A program made the translations under genes and the position numbers. DNA of 64,000 nt, taken from assembly GCA_964651245.1 (NCBI GenBank), contig CAZYVI010000011.1:1-64000 (forward strand). The letters run 5' to 3'. A model generated the notes under the pieces. It was not told the origin of the DNA. It ran no database searches and saw only the letters and a program-made list of their open reading frames with translations. Source of the stretch: Avedoeria sp964651245 (lineage in GTDB: Bacteria > Chloroflexota > Anaerolineae > Epilineales > Epilineaceae). Below are positions 60,674 through 64,000 of this stretch, one piece after another. The first letter of the stretch is position 1, and every line of letters starts with the position of its first letter.

Positions 60674-63600
60674 CTACGGCGCGCCGCCGAAGGCGTCGCG
60701 GGCCAGCGCCGCCGGCAGGAAGATCCGGCCGCCGTCACCGGTCGGCTGCGTCGGCGCGCGCGTCGGCACCGGGGTGAACAAGGCCGGGGTCGTCGGCGTG
60801 GCCTCGGTGCGCGGCGTGGCGCTGGCGGTGAGCGTCGGCGGCGGCGCCACCGAGCCCTCCTCGAGCGGCAGGATCTGGATGTCGTCGGGGCCGGGCAGGT
60901 TGTGGGTGTAGATCACCATCACCTTGTTGAGCTTGCCGCCGGCCTTGCGGGTGACCGCCGCGAAGCCCTCGCTGCTGCGGCCGACCTCGACCGACCAGCG
61001 GTCGACGGTGAAGCCCAGGTCGCGCTCGTCGAACGCCAACCGCCCCTCGCCGACCGCCGCCGAGCCGTCGCGCCCCTCGACGAAGCCGTTGTTGGGGATC
61101 GCGTCGAACGGGTCGTAGGCCGTCGAGCCGCGGGCGTCCTCGAAGTTGGCGTGGTGCCACAGGACGGCGTCGAAGGCGACCGGCGCGGCGTCGGCGAAGC
61201 CCAGGTCGGCGGCGTAGGCGCGCAGGATGATCAGGCGCGAGTCGAGCGTCACCTCGGCGAACGCCGCCAGCGGCTTGCCGTCGAAGTTGCGCAGCGGGAA
61301 GCGGAAGCCGAGCGGGGCGTGCGAGACGACGTCCATCATGAGCATGCGCTGCGAGCCGTCAACGCGGATGCCCTGGACCTGGACGCCGAGCTGCGACAGG
61401 AACCAGGCCTGGTCGTCGTTGAACAGCATCCGGTCCATCCGGCCGTCGCGGTTCGTGTCGAGCAGCAGCCGGAACGACGTCTCGAGCGGGATGTCGCGCC
61501 GCCGCGCCGTCTGGACGGCGAACTCGACGATGCGGGCGTTCTGCGGGTCGCGCACGATCCGGATGCCCACGTTCTCGAGGTTCATGCCCGGGCCGGTGTT
61601 GTCGCGCTCGTCGGCGGCCCAGTGGGCGAAGATCTCGGCCTTGCCCGGCACCGGCGAGGCGTTGACGAGGTTGAGCGGCCCGATGCCCGTCGTCCGGTCG
61701 ACGACGATCTTGTCGGGATCCGTCGTCCGCATGTCGCTGACGGGGCGCGGCACCAGGTAGACCGGCACGCGCGCGCTGTCGCCGTCCGGCACGACGGCGC
61801 CGGCGGCGTCGATCTCGGTGGCGGTGACGTGGGTGTCGTGCTCGGCCTCGGTCAGCCCGCGGCTCATCACGTTGTTGCCGCCGTAGGCGCCGTACGCCTT
61901 GAGCTTGCTGGGATCGACCGTCGTCTTGAGCGTCACGACCCGCGACGAGCGGCCCGGGACGGTGATCATGTTGCGGTCGACCTCGCTCGAGACGTAGCTG
62001 AAGGCCAGGGCGCCGGTGTCGTCGTTCGTGAAGAGATAGGGCGTCGAGAGCCGGTAGCGCTTCGGCGACTCGCTGAGGTTGATGATCTTGATCGCCATCG
62101 GGTCGAGCTCGCGCGTGGCCGCGAACTGCTTGCGGCCGTAGTTCACCGAGGCGATCGTGCCGGCGCGCAGGATCGTGTTGCCGCGCACCGCGCGCAGCGC
62201 GCTGACGCGCCCGCTGCCGCCGCGGGCCAGCGCGACCGGGTTCTTGAGACGGTTGTCGCCCTGGTAGACGGTCTCGGTGTAGTTCATCAGCATCGCCAGG
62301 ACGTCGAGCGCGCCGAGGCCGACCGGGCTGAGCGCCGGGTCGAGCGGGCGGTCGGGGGGCGCCAGGCCGTCCTTGCGCAGCCGCTCGATGACGAGCGCGG
62401 CGACGCCGGCGACCATCGGCGTCGCCATCGACGTGCCCGAGATCGTCAGCGGGCCGTCGCCGGTGCCAATGCGCGGCGCGGTGATGTTCGAGCCGGGCGC
62501 GGCGATCTCGGGCTTGAAGGCGCCGTTGCGGCTCGGGCCGCGGCTCGAGAAGTCGGAGACGGTGTCGGCCAGGGTGTCCTTCTGGACGCTGTTCTTGTAG
62601 CTCTCGGCGAACGTGACCTGGACGGCCGTGCCCGCCGCCAGCGCGTCGCGCAGCCGGGTGCCGTCGGACAGCGCGATGCCGAACGCCGGGATCTCGACGC
62701 GGTCGCCGAACTTGCCGGTGTCGGAGTTCGGGCTGAACAGGTCGTCGGTGTTGTTGTACAGGACGGCCCCGACGGCCCCCTCGGTCTTGGCGCGGCCGAT
62801 GACCTCGTTCGTGGTGCAGCCGCCGTAGGCGATCAAGGCGATCTTGCCGTTCACGTCGGCGGCGCTGGCGTCGCCGGTGCAGGCCCGGCCCAGGAACGCC
62901 AACCCGGCCGTCAGGCTGCCGACCTCGGCCATCTGCGGCGCGAACGTGGGATCGGCCTCCAGGGCCTCGATGTCCTCGCCGCGGCCGCCGACGTCGGCGA
63001 CGATCTTGTCGACCCGCGTGCCGCCGGCGAACGTGCTGGCCACCGAGATGCCGAAACCCGTGGCGGCCGGGGCGCTGGTGATGAAGGCGATGTCGCCGGC
63101 GTTGCCCGAGGCCGAGATCACCGCCACGCCCGCCTCGGCCGCCCGCCGCACGACGCTCTCCTCGGTGGCCACCTCGTAGGCCCAGTTTGCGCCGAGGCTC
63201 ATGTTGATCGCGTCGCAGCGCTGCGGGATGCCCGACGGCCGCCGGCCGAGGTTGGCCTCGACGCACCACTCGATGGCCGGCACGATGACGTTCGTCCCGC
63301 CCGACGGACCGAAGACCTTGAGGGCGATGAGCAGCGCGTCGGGCGCGACGCCGGCCGGAACGCGGGGGTTGCCCCGCATGCCGGCCACGATCCCGCCGAC
63401 GTGGCTGCCGTGCAGGTTCTGGTCGAGCGGGTCGGCGTCGGGCGCCGGCACGCCGCCGCCGTAGTTGCCGACGAAGTCCCAGCCGCCGATGACCTTGGCG
63501 TTGGGGAAGGTCCCGGCTTCGATGTACGACGGGTCGTTGTTGCGGTAGTCGTTGGCGCTGCCCTTGCCGCCCAGCGAGCGGTGGGTGTAGTCGATGCCGG

Positions 63601-64000
63601 TGTCGATGATCGCCACCTGGACGCCCTTGCCGGTGATGCCGAGCGTGCTCTGGACGCGGTCGGCGCCGATCGTCGGCACCGCCTTGTCGAGCAGCGGGTA
63701 GTAGGTGGGGGAGGCCTCGATGTAGGCCAGGCCGGCCAGCCGGCTCAGCGCGGCCAGCTGCGACCGCGTGGCGCGCACGACGAAGCCGCTCGTCACCGCG
63801 TCCATCTCGCCGTCGATGGCCGCGCCGCTGGCGCGGACGGCGGCGCGCGCCGGCGCGAGGCGCGCCTCGAGCACGGCGAAGGCGCGGTCGCGGGCGGCCA
63901 CGGCGGCCGGCGCGGTGTCGCCGACGGCGAAGCCGGCGCCGCGGTAGAGGTCGAGCGCGGTCGGACCGTCGAGGATGACGTAGGCCGGCAGCGTGGCTGC
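60674..64000 (-). CDS. Exported subtilase (S8) with PA domain (N-terminus beyond window)
   Basis: At least 1,108 residues are encoded; the frame is open through position 64000 and the visible start, YVILDGPTALDLYRG, is the inhibitor I9-type propeptide, so the signal peptide is outside. The S8 core has Asp (IIDTGID, codon at 63604), His (LHGSH, 63412), ASGN and Ser (GTSMATP, 62431). A PA-type domain (AYGGCTTNEVIGRAKTEGA to FGIALSDGTRL, about 62850-62620) is inserted before the Ser, which usually recruits substrate. A large beta-rich C-terminal region follows, then a Pro/Thr linker and the end IFLPAALARDAFGGAP. Three glycosyltransferase genes lie downstream on the same strand. Confidence 0.93.
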   Translation of the reverse strand, partial: AATLPAYVILDGPTALDLYRGAGFAVGDTAPAAVAARDRAFAVLEARLAPARAAVRASGAAIDGEMDAVTSGFVVRATRSQLAALSRLAGLAYIEASPTYYPLLDKAVPTIGADRVQSTLGITGKGVQVAIIDTGIDYTHRSLGGKGSANDYRNNDPSYIEAGTFPNAKVIGGWDFVGNYGGGVPAPDADPLDQNLHGSHVGGIVAGMRGNPRVPAGVAPDALLIALKVFGPSGGTNVIVPAIEWCVEANLGRRPSGIPQRCDAINMSLGANWAYEVATEESVVRRAAEAGVAVISASGNAGDIAFITSAPAATGFGISVASTFAGGTRVDKIVADVGGRGEDIEALEADPTFAPQMAEVGSLTAGLAFLGRACTGDASAADVNGKIALIAYGGCTTNEVIGRAKTEGAVGAVLYNNTDDLFSPNSDTGKFGDRVEIPAFGIALSDGTRLRDALAAGTAVQVTFAESYKNSVQKDTLADTVSDFSSRGPSRNGAFKPEIAAPGSNITAPRIGTGDGPLTISGTSMATPMVAGVAALVIERLRKDGLAPPDRPLDPALSPVGLGALDVLAMLMNYTETVYQGDNRLKNPVALARGGSGRVSALRAVRGNTILRAGTIASVNYGRKQFAATRELDPMAIKIINLSESPKRYRLSTPYLFTNDDTGALAFSYVSSEVDRNMITVPGRSSRVVTLKTTVDPSKLKAYGAYGGNNVMSRGLTEAEHDTHVTATEIDAAGAVVPDGDSARVPVYLVPRPVSDMRTTDPDKIVVDRTTGIGPLNLVNASPVPGKAEIFAHWAADERDNTGPGMNLENVGIRIVRDPQNARIVEFAVQTARRRDIPLETSFRLLLDTNRDGRMDRMLFNDDQAWFLSQLGVQVQGIRVDGSQRMLMMDVVSHAPLGFRFPLRNFDGKPLAAFAEVTLDSRLIILRAYAADLGFADAAPVAFDAVLWHHANFEDARGSTAYDPFDAIPNNGFVEGRDGSAAVGEGRLAFDERDLGFTVDRWSVEVGRSSEGFAAVTRKAGGKLNKVMVIYTHNLPGPDDIQILPLEEGSVAPPPTLTASATPRTEATPTTPALFTPVPTRAPTQPTGDGGRIFLPAALARDAFGGAP

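Overview
The window is a very GC-rich bacterial chromosome segment (about 70 % or more by eye, not counted). It most resembles a Chloroflexota bacterium, perhaps of the Anaerolineae/Ardenticatenia kind. The grounds are giant secreted proteins built from SdrD-B-like and DUF11 repeats, Pro/Thr-rich linkers in many exported proteins, twin subtilases, DNRLRE domains, a T-box-controlled thrS and no outer-membrane biogenesis genes. There is no 16S gene, so the placement is inference. Because of the extreme GC content almost every real gene casts long antisense and out-of-frame shadow ORFs; these are left out.

Positions 1-26473 hold three giant exported proteins in tandem on the minus strand: one of at least 2,907 residues (open at the left edge), one of 2,335 and one of 3,439. 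They share parts. An uncharacterised module of about 680 residues occurs as a homologous pair (A and B) in both the 2,335- and the 3,439-residue protein, at opposite ends, and a 159-residue DUF11-like repeat recurs in the first two. The largest protein also carries 12 DUF11 repeats, a fibronectin-type domain, a dockerin-like domain and a cohesin-like domain. This looks like a surface layer or adhesive matrix locus and is the most novel part of the window.

Positions 26838-34550 (minus) hold a cyclic-nucleotide-binding/PH-domain membrane protein, uvrC, a DUF4399 lipoprotein, a DNRLRE protein, a DUF5655 protein and an APC amino-acid transporter. A block of four palindromes lies between uvrC and the membrane protein and supplies the uvrC stop codon. 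Positions 34755-37980 (plus) hold a VapBC-type toxin-antitoxin pair, tRNA-Val(GAC), and a complete T-box riboswitch with terminator ahead of thrS.

Positions 37994-46698 hold tandem glutaminyl cyclases, an O-antigen-ligase-like protein, a secreted TolB-like propeller, a metallophosphoesterase, two divergent paralogous small proteins of unknown function and a WcaJ-type glycosyl-1-phosphate transferase. The last closes an operon reading phoU, coiled-coil protein, selB, GT2, wcaJ-like (51503 to 45283). Positions 51567-64000 (minus) hold a cupin plus subtilase pair, then a second subtilase (cut by the right edge) followed by GT4, GT4 and GT9 glycosyltransferases.

Taken together the window is dominated by the cell surface: giant matrix proteins, exported proteases, N-terminal pyroglutamate formation and exopolysaccharide synthesis, interspersed with housekeeping genes (uvrC, thrS, selB, phoU). 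Three gene junctions use a 4-nt GTGA overlap, indicating translational coupling.
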